Origin: Ilyonectria destructans
Taxonomy: Eukaryota > Ascomycota > Sordariomycetes > Hypocreales > Nectriaceae
Length of the DNA: 64,000 bases
Assembly (NCBI GenBank): GCA_020740775.1
Contig: JAHEWK010000010.1
Location: 62,001-126,000 of the forward strand
Direction: 5' to 3'
Shown here: piece by piece, positions 34,752 to 47,804 of the stretch
Layout of the letters: the number at the start of each line of letters is the position of its first letter
Position numbering within the stretch: position 1 is the first letter of the stretch
Made by a program: the position numbers and the translations under genes
The notes under the pieces: model-generated
Database searches by the model: none
What the model was told of the DNA's origin: nothing
The model's input: only the letters and a program-made list of their open reading frames with translations

Positions 34752-36417
34752 TCACAGATCGTCGTCGTCGTCATCGCTGCCGCTAGACCAATCCTCCCTG
34801 TAGGCTTCGGCAAGTTCAGCCAACCCGTTACTGAGTCCCTCTCGTTCATCGACCCCGACAAGCCGTGTCGCTTCGGAGCGCAGGACTTTGATGCGTGGTG
34901 CCATCGAGGTGTTGCTCGACAACGTCGTCAAGACGGCGATATCTTGCTGGTCAACAGCACGGGAGTAAATTCTTGGGTAACTATCCAGCAGTGGAAATCT
35001 GAGGGATGACTCGTATCTATCCAGAATTAGCACAAGGTGTCCAGCAGACCTGATATCTTGGCTGCGTGTAATGGGTGAGCTCACTTGCGGATGACGGGAT
35101 TCCCTATAACTGGGCGACCTTGGTTGCCCGGCACGTCTTCTTGCCCATCGCCTTTGGGGTCCAGAGCACGACAGGATAGAACCTGTCCAAAGATTCGAGC
35201 ATCGCGATCTCGCTTTCGACTGAAGCCATCGCGGCCAATTTGGAAGAAGTCAACGTCGATGCGGCTGTCATCCGAACCATCTGTATCTGATGCGAGGGAC
35301 ATCTGCATGCTTGCGAGGGGTTGGTTCCCAGCTGGGTTTAGGCATTCAGCCATGTAATCCAACGAAACTGGTTGGCCACCGCTTTCTTGTGTCAAGCGTG
35401 ACTGCAGTGTAGCAGTCTCGATAGCAGTTGCCATGGCCGCAGATGTGTGCCACTGTGAGCGTTTGTCCATCGATATACCCGCAGGGAGGTCAGCCTCGGG
35501 CAGTGCGAGCGGAACAAGCGTCGAAGCCTGGGCGCAGAGCTGGTCGATGCTGTGAGCAGTATTGGCGAGGCGAAGCTGGCGCTTGGATCTGGGTATATCT
35601 AGCATGGGACTTTGGAGACCCCAGACCCAGATACACGTCTTGGGGTACTCGTCACGCAGAGACTCTATGTAAGACGAGGCAAAACCACCCCAGGCGTCGT
35701 CGATGGAGGTGAAGACCTGAATGCCCTGCATTTGGTCGGCCTCTTCGGCAAAGGGACGCCAGTCGCGGTCCACAAGCTCATGCTCCCTGTCCAGCACGCT
35801 GAAAAGCTCCGATCCCATGGCGAAGCGTTCAAAGGGCATGGTGGTGGAGTTGAGCTCGAAGTCGTAGAGCTGGACCAGAGACCGGGGATGGAAGTAGGCT
35901 CGAGAAAAGTCGGACCAGTAACGCACCGTCGAAGTCGTCAGCTGAGGAGGTTGAGAGCCAGAATCCAGGCTCTGCTGGTAGGCGTTGGCCTCAAGGGGTT
36001 GTTGCTTATGGACCACAGAAGGTCCAGACCTGGGGGTAATGCGTAAGAACTCCAAATCAGCGGCTGCGGGAGCATTCAGAAACTCACCACAGGGCTCCGG
36101 GGGTCGCTTCAGACTCGGGTTCGTAGAGGGCATTGATCTTGCGCAAGGAGCCAAAGCCGCCTTTGAGGTCGTAGATGACCGTCCGAGGCAGAAACGTCTC
36201 TGAGCCGTCAGCGCCGATGCCAGCACGCCAGTGAACATTGTGATCGATAGGAGACTGCTCGTCTGCCGCGTATGTGAAGTACGATTCCTGTAGTTGGTTA
36301 GCCACAGTCTTTGTAGTGTGATGAGGCGGTGGGTAGATGTTCAACCTGTGTGTTCCAAAAGTGAGTGGCCGTATAGTTGCTCAGCTGCCCGAGCTGGAGC
36401 GTAATGATTTCACGCAT
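34752..36417 (-). CDS. dml1: Misato/Dml1 tubulin-like mitochondrial partitioning protein
   Basis: Tubulin/FtsZ-related protein implicated in mitochondrial inheritance and morphology. Exons are 36417-36346, 36287-36088, 36029-35085 and 35016-34752, with introns of 58, 58 and 68 nt, giving 493 residues. The first exon encodes exactly 24 residues, [20 protein letters not shown] then WNTQ, the hallmark misato N-terminus (tubulin-like GTPase segment I). It is followed by ESYFTYA and the [16 protein letters not shown] segment. The DML1/misato tubulin domain continues through [18 protein letters not shown]. The C-terminus ends in [11 protein letters not shown] from a GTC-rich stretch. Mitochondrial placement is family knowledge. 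Confidence 0.95.
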
Positions 36418-37076
36418 CGTGAGGAAGAGGTTCTCGTGAGAGGAAGGAAATAATGGGAAAAATAAGACGTGAGCCGGGACAAGTCGAGGCGAAAAATAAC
36501 AGGGTCAAGATGAAATATGCTATATCTATGTCGCAAAGCCCAATTACCTACCCTAGATAACTTTCGCGTGTGGTTGGTGGAGTGAGGTCTTCACGGCTTA
36601 TCTAATCGGACCTTCTCAACCACGGAGAGCAAGTACGGCCTTAACGAACGCTACCTACGCTTGCCAATGTAATTAACCACATCCACATTATGGGAGACAA
36701 GTGATGCATGAGCATATTGTGGCATTATAAAATGAGAGTAGTTGCTGGCGACCTTTGACGGTAAACAAGGGTATTCTTGCTGTTTAGTACAAGTACTTGC
36801 TGTAATTAAGGGACCTGTATCCCTTTCGCGGGGCCGTACCTCATTCGCTAGCCGGGGTGGTCTTTATTTTATGTGTTACGTGCACCTATCAAAAAAATAT
36901 CACGACAATCTCAGACCGAGACCTCGTTTTCCTTTTATTATATCTCCCTTCAAAACCTCACTCCAACGGCGCCCTGCCATCATTATAGCCAACCCATCAC
37001 CGTGGCCTGTCCGACACTGCATCATAGAACAGCAGGGACAACCGGGCTGAACAAACAGCACTGATAGACGCAAAGA
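36418..37076. promoter_or_regulatory. Divergent promoter, DML1 / AhpC-TSA-like
   Basis: 659 bp, AT-richer than average. A CCAAT box lies near 36663 (GCCAATG). No gene is seen. Confidence 0.45.
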
Positions 37077-37777
37077 ATGTCTCAGGACAACATCACCAAG
37101 AACTCGGCCAGCGGTGGCGGCTTCTTCAAGGGATTCGAGACGTGGAAGTCGCCCGAACCCAAGGATGTCGCCCCGGCCTTGAAGGTTGGATTCTTCGCGC
37201 CTTCAAGCCCCCAGCTCTCACTGCCGGACGGCAGGCCAACTATTGTTGTCTTCCTCCGCCATGCTGGCTGTCCCTGTATGGCCTCCCTTGTTTTGCAGTT
37301 TTATCCCAATGCTTGAGAGTATGCGTGCTGAAAGATGACTGCTCACTACTAGTTGCCGAGAAGACATTCAAGAATCTGGCCGCCTTGTCGGACAAGCATA
37401 AAGACGTCCACTGCGTCGCCGTCTCCCACTCATCTGCCGCCGCAACTGATACCTGGCTCCCCCAGATTGGTGGCTCGTGGCTGGTGGATGTCATCATCGA
37501 TGACGAGCGTGATCTCTATGCCCAATGGGGCCTTGGAATCTCCACGACCTGGCATGTTGCCAACCCAGCCACCCTGTGGTCGGCCTTGTGCCTTGCCAAG
37601 GACGAGGACATCTGGAACCGCAACGCCACCAGCGGCTCGCGATGGCAGATGAGTGGCGCCTTTGCCGTAGACCAAGGTGGCATGATACGCTGGGTTCATG
37701 TGGGTCGCACTGCAGATGACTTGCCAGACTTCAAGGTGGCCGTTGAATCTCTCACCCCACAGCCATCGTCTCCATGA
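37077..37777 (+). CDS. AhpC/TSA-like thioredoxin-fold protein (PRXL2/AAED1 type)
   Basis: Small thioredoxin-fold protein related to peroxiredoxin-like 2 proteins; probably cytosolic, with uncertain redox activity. Exon 1 is 37077-37275, a 77-nt intron is 37276-37352, and exon 2 runs to 37777, giving 207 residues. The splice creates the motif FLRHAGCPFAEKTFKNL, with a single candidate peroxidatic Cys65 preceding Pro and Phe. There is no second Cys three residues away, so it resembles 1-Cys members. Later strands are VHCVAVSHSSAAATDTWL, GGSWLVDVIIDDERDLYAQW and SGAFAVDQGGMIRWVHVGRT, the typical core with the resolving-type strand order. Without splicing the frame ends after the Cys. It is convergent with the septin-like gene. 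Confidence 0.88.
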
Positions 37778-38357
37778 TCGGGCCACCTACAGCTCACACT
37801 ATCCCGTGCTTGACCTGGCCGCCGAAGACATACGCCTGCTAGATCCATATTGTTCGACATAGGGACCCAGGGCTCTCTAGTCTTGCCGACATCAGGCATA
37901 GTCAACAACCTCAATGTCCCCAGATGGTCCTCAAAGGACCCCGTGGTGCTAAATTCGAAGTTGACCTTTGCTTCGTCCAGCTTTATGAGCCACGACGGGA
38001 GTTGCAGTCACATCATGGCCATCCGGATACCTTGGACACAACAAAGGGCTACAAACATCCCCAAGCCGAGAGCTATGGGTCACTTAAACTCACACTATCT
38101 GCACGCGTTGCCTGTCCTGGCCAGAGGATCCCCTTCTCTTCAATGTCCTGTTAACTCTTGTATTATTATTGCACCGTTAGATCTATGATATGATGACTCC
38201 TGAAAAGGGTATCTCTTGATTGCATGTAGTTAAAAATTCACTTCGTTGTTTCTCCTGGCTGGAATTGGCCACTTCAAGCACCAACGCCTGGCTCCCTCAA
38301 CCACCGACGTCTGGCCCGTGGGTTAGAAGGAAGCCATACGCATATCCCCGCCTCGCC
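37778..38357. other. Convergent spacer, AhpC-like / septin-like
   Basis: 580 bp. Short open frames at 37850-38188 look like translated UTR; no motif was found. Confidence 0.45.
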
Positions 38358-40390
38358 CTACCAAAACAACAGTGTCCCCAACCCGGGTATTTCCATTCCG
38401 ATCCTCTTCGACCCAGCCAAGGCCACATAGCAAGTTTCCTCGGCCCAATCAGGGTTTACCAGCTGAGAAACCAGGTAGCCAACCAGCCCGATGCTGCCCA
38501 CCACCTCTAGAACAAGTATGCCCTTTCGCTTCAGCTGCCCACCAAGCTCCAAGATCCCCAATGGGTCCTGGTGGCGACGCCGTCTCCCTCGCCGAACCTC
38601 CAAACACGGTTGTTTGTCCCCATGCAAAGCGAGCGGTACCAATTGAGAGTCGGACGATGATGTGTGGTCCGACCTCTCACTGAGGAGGCTGTGTAACCGC
38701 TCGGCATGAAGACTCTGCCGTAGGTTATTCGCCCAATTGTACAACTCTAGTCGTTCCCAACACTGTGGCTGGTTAGTGGGACCCAACCTTAGAGCTCTCC
38801 CAGGAACAGAACGTGGTATCATGCTCCGACTCTGCAATGCGCTCTGCACCACACCATAGCCATGATCGCGACGCCACCGCACACACTTGACTGCCGCAGA
38901 GTGTCGCAGTTGGGTACATCCATCCAGTGAGAAGACCTGATCCACGAGTCTGCCCAAGTCGGTTGGGACGAGAGGCGGGATATACTCCGAGTTCATGAGA
39001 ACACTAGCGTCCATAGTGTCATAATCGGGCCGTGTTTCGGTGGATACGGTATAGACGCGAGTCATCTCAGCGGATGGATGAGGGCCTGCAAAAGAAAAGC
39101 AGTCCAGGTCTTCGCGGGCCAAGCCCTGTAGGACTCTCTGTCTGACCATCTCAACCTCATCGCCACCAAGTTCATCCACCCGTGCTAGCACGGGAATGAC
39201 ATTAGTCACGGCCTGTGCATTCTTGATGTATTCCACATCATCGGCTTCAAGACCTGGAGAATGTTAGTCGCAACACAAGACGAGGGTTATCGGTAGACGT
39301 ACCTTTGTTGGGTATCAAGTATAAAAGCACGTCAACAATTGGTTCGCCCCCAGCGTTCAAAAGAGAAAAGAGATCGGAATCGTCCATGGGCTTGCCCAAG
39401 AGCGCGGTTACGTGAGATTTTACATAGCGTAGGTCGTGCCAAAGGCCCTGGGTGGGTTGTTAGTGAACAACGCCTTATTAAAGTGAGAGCAGGGAGACTG
39501 TACAGAGGGGCCATTCATATGTCCGGGACCTTCAACGAAGCAAACGTTTCGATCCAACATTTCCCCCGTCAGGGAAGACGGTCTTTGTGTATCGGGTAAA
39601 AGAAGCTGTGAGTCGGTCTTCCACCAAGGATGCGGCCTTGAACTCGCGTAGGTTTCGGCGACATCTCTTGTCTGATTCGGTTCAATCTGATCCACGTGCA
39701 CAATATGCTCACATCGTTGAGCCAAGGACCTGATGAGTGAGGATTTACCGATGCCTGGTCTCACTGTCAGCCTTTCTTTCACAGAGCAGAGGAGAAATTA
39801 TATTTGTTCTAGCGTAGCATACCTGGTCGGCCTGCCACCATGATCTTGAGTTTCCCCAGAGATTTCCCCACATGCGAGAACGGTCGTCGGTGGGGTACCA
39901 TCAAACTTGGCATGATGAGTTGGGGCACGGAGTTGTCATTATCCTTATCCTCGGTGTCTGACATGGCAGGCTCTGGCAAGGCGGGATTGTTCTGGTATTC
40001 GACAGAGGGACCGGCAAGTGAGCTCCTCGACGACGAGGTGCTTAATGCCGATTCAGGGCCCGAGAGACCAAGGAAACACGGGGTACCAGGATCCGAGGGA
40101 TAGGCTAAGGGGTATTGGTCGTCGCCAGACAGCGATGAAGCGCTTCCAGCCACGGGAACAGGTGATGGTTGTTGGACGGGTGGCGATGGGTGGCGGGAGC
40201 TGTGTTGCAATTTACGAGGGTCGGCCTGCTGTCGGAGTCTCGGAGGAGAGTGGTTTCGACCGGCTTCAAGGCTTGCTTCGTTGGTGATGAAGCAGGCCAC
40301 GGGTGCAGCTGAGGGACCGCAGGCGAGGCTATCCGTACGCCCTGGTGGTTGAATGTTGAGGGGGCGGTTCCCTGAAGGGACGGGTCTCAT
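38358..40390 (-). CDS. Septin-like G-domain protein with C-terminal transmembrane segment
   Basis: P-loop GTPase related to septins. Exons are 40390-39823, 39754-39504, 39447-39303 and 39253-38358, with introns of 68, 56 and 49 nt, giving 619 residues. The first ~175 residues are disordered (Ser/Pro-rich, an acidic patch TEDKDNDN). The G1 loop is AGRPGIGKSS, created by the first splice. G3 is degenerate (FVEGPGHMNG instead of DTPG) and G4 is ARVDEL instead of the septin AKAD. Septin-like strands GLWHDLRYVKSHV and DVLLYLIPNKGLEADDVEYI follow. Near the C-terminus a basic GQLKRKG precedes a 22-residue hydrophobic helix (GILVLEVVGSIGLVGYLVSQ...), then about 35 residues. It resembles the divergent group of fungal septins (AspE-like); filament assembly is uncertain. 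The start at 40390 is preferred over the upstream ATG at 40675. Confidence 0.82.
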
Positions 40391-42391
<2,001 letters not shown>

Positions 42392-42749
42392 GGCTCGTCA
42401 CATCAACTGGAAGCGCCTCTCGACCAATAGAATGAGCCACGTCTTGTCCAAGACGATATATCAAAGGTGCAGCATCCCGGCGGGGACTTGTGATGGGAGT
42501 ATATCTGGGACGGAAGTATCACGGAGTTTGGGGGTTAGCATGAGTTAGACCGGGGATGCGAAAGTAGTTGGATCATGAAAGGCCACCGCCTGGACGTTGT
42601 GTTATTGTCGTTGGCGTTGGCTTCTTTGCCTGTGTTGGCATCACCCGAACCACGGTCGCAACTAATACAGGTAGCGGAAAGCGGGTTGGGTCTTTTATCT
42701 CGGTGATTCGTGTATATTTCTTTTTCCGTCCTTTCTAATTTTGGGTCAT
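42392..42749. other. Convergent spacer, PHO85 / tafazzin
   Basis: 358 bp between converging stops; no gene or structure seen. Confidence 0.5.
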
Positions 42750-43987
42750 TCAGTGTCTATTTACAAGACTGCCATCCACGGGACTCTTAAACTTCTTTAT
42801 GTGAGGCTCCTTTATCCACGTCTCTGCCAGGGCAGCCGACTGGTCCTCTTCGGCAGGGAAGCCCATGCTTTCCCTCAATCTCTCTACTTCGTCTCTGACT
42901 TTCTTGGCCACCGCGATCCTGAGCTCAACAGCCTCGGGGCTATGTTTGAGGAGTTCCGGGTCGCCCTTTTCTGCCAGCTTTCGCCAGGCGGCACGATGGG
43001 TGCCAAAAAGCTGGTCAACATCGGTTGGCTGGCCTATGACAACTCTCACCTTGTTTCCGATGCGCGGCGCCCACTTGGGCCATCCTCTGTTCTCGGGCAT
43101 GATGTTCTGTGTGCCGTGGATAAACATGGGAATGAACTCAGGGGCCGGATCGCTCTCAAGTATAAGCCGAGACACTCCCCATTTGAAGTATCGAAGCCCA
43201 CTCTCCGGACTTTGGTGGCAGCATGCCTCGGGAAAGACGTGGAGCCAGGCATTGCGATTAGAAGCGTAGGCGGCCGGTGAAGTAAAGCTGTCAACCCCAT
43301 TGGTCGAGAAGAATGGTGTGTCGGACTCTGCGAGAGTTGAGGGCGAGGATGAAGGCGTGCCCGGAGCCACAGCCGGGACTGAGGCTGGGACCCAGGATGG
43401 AGGAGAGAGCGCTGGCGAATACGAGGAGCCGGATAGCAGCTTGATAGCCTCTGTTATTGTTGGCTGGAACAAGCCGCCGTGAGATGAATGCCACAGACGA
43501 TGGGTTGGAAGGACCTGGCCAAGGCTGAAGAAGGTTGATGACGCCCTGAGGGTAGTCAGAATCAATATCTGTGTCATGACAACTTAGGGTAGCGATATTT
43601 CGAGACGTACTTGTTTTTGAAGCAAATATCATGGGCGCCCAAACCCCAACGTAGATTTGCGACATCGAAGCAGTATCGTAGAGGTAGTATTCCCCAGATG
43701 AGAGGATCATCGAGTCTAGACGGACGCAGTCAGCACGGCGGCGCGCAATAAGAGCAGACAGGGCAGCCATACACGGCAACGTGGTTGCAGACAGTCAGAA
43801 GCCCCCGCTCACGACCTTGCGCCTTCCGGCGGTCGAGCACGCCGAGGAGACGGTCTAGGCCGCGGACCTCGACGTCATTGAAGCCGTACATGAAGGCTCG
43901 TGAGGCGATGCCGACGGAGCCCATGACGCCCATGGACGCCAGCCGCCAGGGCAGGCTGGGCCGCGCGGTAGAGGGCGGCCCGGACAT
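42750..43987 (-). CDS. taz1: Tafazzin-like cardiolipin transacylase
   Basis: Mitochondrial phospholipid-lysophospholipid transacylase that remodels cardiolipin acyl chains. Exons are 43987-43773, 43715-43611 and 43545-42750, with introns of 57 and 65 nt, giving 371 residues. The catalytic HX4D motif is built across the first splice: CNHVAVLDDP, with His69 and Asp74. Exon 2 encodes PLIWGILPLRYCFDVANLRW and the following GAHDICFKNK, classic tafazzin sequence. After it come HRLWHSSHGGLFQPTI and WLHVFPEACC, the substrate-binding region. A Ser/Pro-rich insertion of about 45 residues separates the two; it is longer than in yeast Taz1. The C-terminal helix region is highly charged. An N-terminal hydrophobic patch (MGVMGSVGIASRAFMYGF) may be the membrane anchor. 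The open frames alone miss the catalytic motif. Confidence 0.94.
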
Positions 43988-44429
43988 GGTGTGCGCGCGC
44001 AAGCTACAACTGCAGAGAATTGGCCCATCCACTCAACCGCCCGACAGAGGCCAGACGGCGAAATTTTTTGGTTTCTTTTTTTTTGGCGCGGCGGAACGGC
44101 GATGCGAGGCCGGCGATCGCGTCGGAAGGACATGCGACCAGGTTTATCAAGACCCACTTCGCCAAACTTGTTCCGACTTGTCGAGTCGCCTACCCTGGAC
44201 CCAACAGCTTTTTGGTGGCGTCGAGCCTGCCTACCAACCTGCCTGTCTAGCGGCGGCTGGCTGGCGGTCACTTCTCTCTTTAACAATCAACCCTGTCAAC
44301 GAGACTGAAATCGCCAGAACCGCAACGATACAATTGGGCCTTTCACTTGAGTAGAGAGACCCCAGAGAAACCAGAACCCTTTGCTGAAGTTGTTTCAGTG
44401 CTCGCGCAGAGCTCCTCGTTAGTCACAAG
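43988..44429. promoter_or_regulatory. Divergent promoter, tafazzin / NOSIP
   Basis: 442 bp shared by two diverging genes. It includes a T10-rich stretch near 44067-44084. No gene is seen. Confidence 0.45.
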
Positions 44430-45644
44430 ATGGCGCACAGTCCGTTACCCTCACAATCACCACTACACCACACAATCATCACCTTCACCCGTGTTTAGCT
44501 TCTGGCGACCACAATGACTAACTATGGACAATCCAAATAGGCAAAAGAAACACCTCCCGGGCCGTCTTCACCTCCCACGAACGAGACATCGCCAAATTGA
44601 ACTGGAGCTCCAACTCGGCCCGCCTCAACCGCGACTCCTTTCTCCCCTTTGGCTCATGCGGCCTCTGCCTCGGAATCTCTCGCGATCCCGTCGCCTGCCG
44701 GCGCGGCGACATCTTCTGCCGCGAGTGCGCCCTCTCGAACCTTCTGACGCAGAAAAAGGACATCAAGCGGGCCGAGAAGGCCAGGCAACATGCTGAAAAC
44801 GAGGCCGCAAAGGCAAGAGCCGTGGATGACCAGGAAGACCAAGAACGAGCCATCAAGGATTTTGAAATGACGCAGGCTGGTCTGGAACGATCCAGAAATG
44901 GGGCTGCGGCACGGTCAACAGCTGCTGGGGACGAGGGAGACACACCAGCTACAGTGGGAACAAAGAGGAAGTTTGAGCTTGACGAAGACGAGCTTGATCG
45001 CATCACGCGGCAAGACAAGGCCAAGGCGAGAAAGGCAATTGACGACGAAAAGGTTGGTTCCAAATTTACCTGCACATTCTCCCAAAAGAGGGCGCATATT
45101 AATCTATGGCATTCGTCTACAGGCTGCTAAACCGACGCTACCTTCGTTCTGGACGCCGTCGCTTACGCCAGACGTGCAAACAACTAAACTTGCCGCCGTG
45201 GCCAAGAAGGAAAAGGCATCCCCGATCTGTCCAGCATCTGCGCGAGACGACCTCCACCCGATCTCCATGCAGAGTCTCATCACCATCAACTTTAACGAGG
45301 AGGACGTCTCGGGCTCCGAAGACAAGCGCAGAACTTGCCCCTCGTGTCTGAAGGCGCTCAATAACTCTTCGAACCCCATGATGGCCAAGCAGTGCGGGCA
45401 CGTCCTGTGCCACAGCTGTGTTAAGAAGTTCATGATCCCATCTGGTAAGAAGGCATCCCCAGAAGACGAGCCGCCGGTGACTTGCTACGTCTGTGATGTG
45501 CCCTTGACCTCGAAACCCCAGAAGCGTGACGCCGCAAAAGCCGATTCGGTTCCCGGACTGGTCGCGCTCCGGTCAGAGGGAACAGGCTTCTCAGCTCGTG
45601 GAACGAGCACCGTGGAGAGATCCGGCATCGCTTTCCAGTGCTAG
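44430..45644 (+). CDS. NOSIP-like RING/U-box E3 ubiquitin ligase
   Basis: Homologue of nitric-oxide-synthase-interacting protein, a split RING/U-box ubiquitin ligase found in spliceosome-associated complexes. Exons are 44430-44439, 44541-45052 and 45123-45644, with introns of 101 and 70 nt, giving 347 residues. The 10-nt first exon (ATGGCGCACA) joins across a phase-1 intron to give MAHSKRNTSRAVFTSHERDI, the hallmark start. An N-terminal U-box-like half follows (LPFGSCGLCLGISRDPVACRR / FCRECALSNLL). Then a coiled, charged middle (KKDIKRAEKARQHAENEAAK) and the C-terminal RING half TCPSCLKALN, MAKQCGHVLCHSCVKKF and CYVCDVPL. Without the tiny exon the start is lost. Only 37 bp separate its stop from that of the converging carrier. 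Confidence 0.94.
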
Positions 45645-45681
45645 CCTGGTTTCATAGCCAGTTCTCAGTCTCGATGCCTCG

Positions 45682-46668
45682 TCATTTGGACTGAACCCTT
45701 CGTCGCGGTAGGTGAGGTAGTATCAAGAACCATAAGCGAATGACTAGTCGATGAGCCACGCCTTTACTGAGCATCGTCAGACCATGACTGAAGAAGCTTT
45801 TGAGCAGCTCGCCCTGGACTCCGGCGTATAGGGCTCGTAGGCCTTCTTTCTTGATGATGTGCAAGATAACACTAAATATGGTCTGGTCAAGGAACTTGGC
45901 TACCTTGTTGCGCAGTGACACAGACTCCTTCTGGGCTTGAACACCGCTCTCTTCGTCGGGCCTTTCCTTGTCTGTTGATATACTCGCCATCTGCAACCGC
46001 GTCTTTCCTTTCTGAAAGGGGTATGTGATGGCGGTGGCGGTCGCTTTGCTCCACGCGGCAATCAAGAAGGCAACCCATGCCACTGGGATATCCTCATCCT
46101 CCAAGGCCGGGATGATGCGCTCTGCGAGCCTGCGGTTGACAAAGAAGGTTATGCTCGGGTTGAGGGTGAGCACCAGTGTGGCCGAATAGCCAGACCACAG
46201 TCCGAGCAGGCCGCTCTGCTTGCGGATGGCAGCGAGCATCTCTAGGAGCGTCTGCTGCTCAGATGACATCTGCTTCCGCGTCACCACATTGGATATCGGC
46301 GTGGTGAGTGCCCTGGCACATGCGCCTGCGACGGCGCCCACGGCGAGTTCCTCTAGAATCTTAGGCCTGCGATGCCGCGGGCGCAAGTAGTTGTAGAAAC
46401 CAAAGAAGAGAAAGCTGTCCACGACAGACTTAGCCACGTCCTCCCCGAGTCCACTGTACAACGCCCCAATTCCACCCTCGCGCGAAGTGATTCCCTTGAA
46501 GGCAGCGATGACTCCGTCGTAGCGGGCGCTCGTGTCCTTTAGCTGCCCCTGGGCTTTGAGGCGCGTCGTGACGAGGTCCAGCGGGTACAGCGTCGCCGTT
46601 GAGATGGCGGTGCCTACCGAGCCGGAGACGGCGTGGCCGAGGGCATTCAGAGCTTGGTTTGACGCCAT
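45682..46668 (-). CDS. Peroxisomal-type mitochondrial-family carrier (PMP47/ANT1-like)
   Basis: Single-exon solute carrier of 328 residues, about the usual family length. Three repeats are visible with family signatures: YPLDLVTTRLKAQGQ, TPISNVVTRKQM and YPFQKGKTRLQM. The second and third are degenerate in the PMP47/ANT1 manner (Asp lost in PxD), which supports a peroxisomal exchange carrier rather than an ADP/ATP carrier. The start MASNQALNALGHAVSGSVG is typical; an upstream open extension to 46806 is low-complexity and likely leader. The C-terminal LPHLPRRRVQSK is basic. A related carrier starts this window at 529. The exact substrate is unknown. Confidence 0.88.
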   Translation of the reverse strand: MASNQALNALGHAVSGSVGTAISTATLYPLDLVTTRLKAQGQLKDTSARYDGVIAAFKGITSREGGIGALYSGLGEDVAKSVVDSFLFFGFYNYLRPRHRRPKILEELAVGAVAGACARALTTPISNVVTRKQMSSEQQTLLEMLAAIRKQSGLLGLWSGYSATLVLTLNPSITFFVNRRLAERIIPALEDEDIPVAWVAFLIAAWSKATATAITYPFQKGKTRLQMASISTDKERPDEESGVQAQKESVSLRNKVAKFLDQTIFSVILHIIKKEGLRALYAGVQGELLKSFFSHGLTMLSKGVAHRLVIRLWFLILPHLPRRRVQSK

Positions 46669-47804
46669 GGCATCCACGACCACGCAGTTCTCCTTGCTCA
46701 ATCCTTCCCGCGTCTTCTTCCCGTGTTTTCTTCTTCTGTATGAAGCGAGCAGCAGCCGCGTTGTGAGTGTCGTCGGTGTAGTTGGCGGAGAGCTGGGGAC
46801 GGCCAATGGCTGGTCGGTAGCGCCGAGTTCACGACGTCATTCCCCTCCCAATTTTCTAACCTCCGTCATGGTTTGTTGGTTAGTCTGACCGCGGCGCCGC
46901 GACAGCCCATGTCAGTTGCATGTGATGATGCACCTCTTGGGCTGATGCGCATAAACCTCGCCCAGGGGTGTATCTACATTCATACTGTCTTCGCGCTTAC
47001 CGAGCCATGTGATGCGCATATCGTTTTTCCCCCATCTGTGAGGCGCCCGAACTGGGCCTCGATACCTAACTTGAAGACCTGGACCTCATGGATCCAGTCG
47101 ATTATCCGCAGTGCCTACGGGTGTCCACGCTGACGAAGTATTTTGAATAAATTGCACACGTTCTAGAATTAAGTTATAGATTATAGGAATGGCGTTATAG
47201 ACTGATTCTAGATGTAAGACGTAGCGCGAAGAAGCAAAAGGAGTAACCGGCGATATGGTGTATGCGGTAGTATAGGGCATAATGTACGCGCTTGCGGAAT
47301 CCCAATTAATTTCAAGTGATTTCTTTTTGTCACGGTTGTTGTTGAGTTGGTGTCTGTAATATATCTAGTTCGGTGGCCAGCAAAGGCTTCCATCTGACAC
47401 CGTTGGCTGGCTGCTGTCCTACTCTTGGGTGTCTGCCCTTTTCTTCGCTAAGCGTCAGTAGGCTAAGATCGTCATTAATGTAGGCGAGATCTTTGCTCGC
47501 CGCGACCAGCATGCCTTAGCTCTGTCTGGTGGTAGTGGCCGTGAGAATGGCGGCGGCTAGGCGTCGCCCTTCGGTGCCCCTGGCGGTCCCTCTGCGGCCC
47601 CTGAGACTGACTGACCGACCGCTGTGTCGCCTCATTCTTCTCACTGAGTTGGGCATGCGTGCTTCGGGTGCCGCCTTCCCCGTGGAGGACAGATAGAGCA
47701 TCATGTAATCATTAAGCCACCAGTACCTGTGTATCAAATATAGAATCGTATCGCTTTCCGTGACCTTGACCAGGTAAACCCACTATTGTCCCTTAAAAAC
47801 TCCT
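46669..47804. other. Spacer, carrier upstream / SGF73 downstream
   Basis: 1.14 kb with no gene. The middle (about 47140-47350) is AT-rich compared with the genes. Short open frames on the - strand have no family features. Confidence 0.5.
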
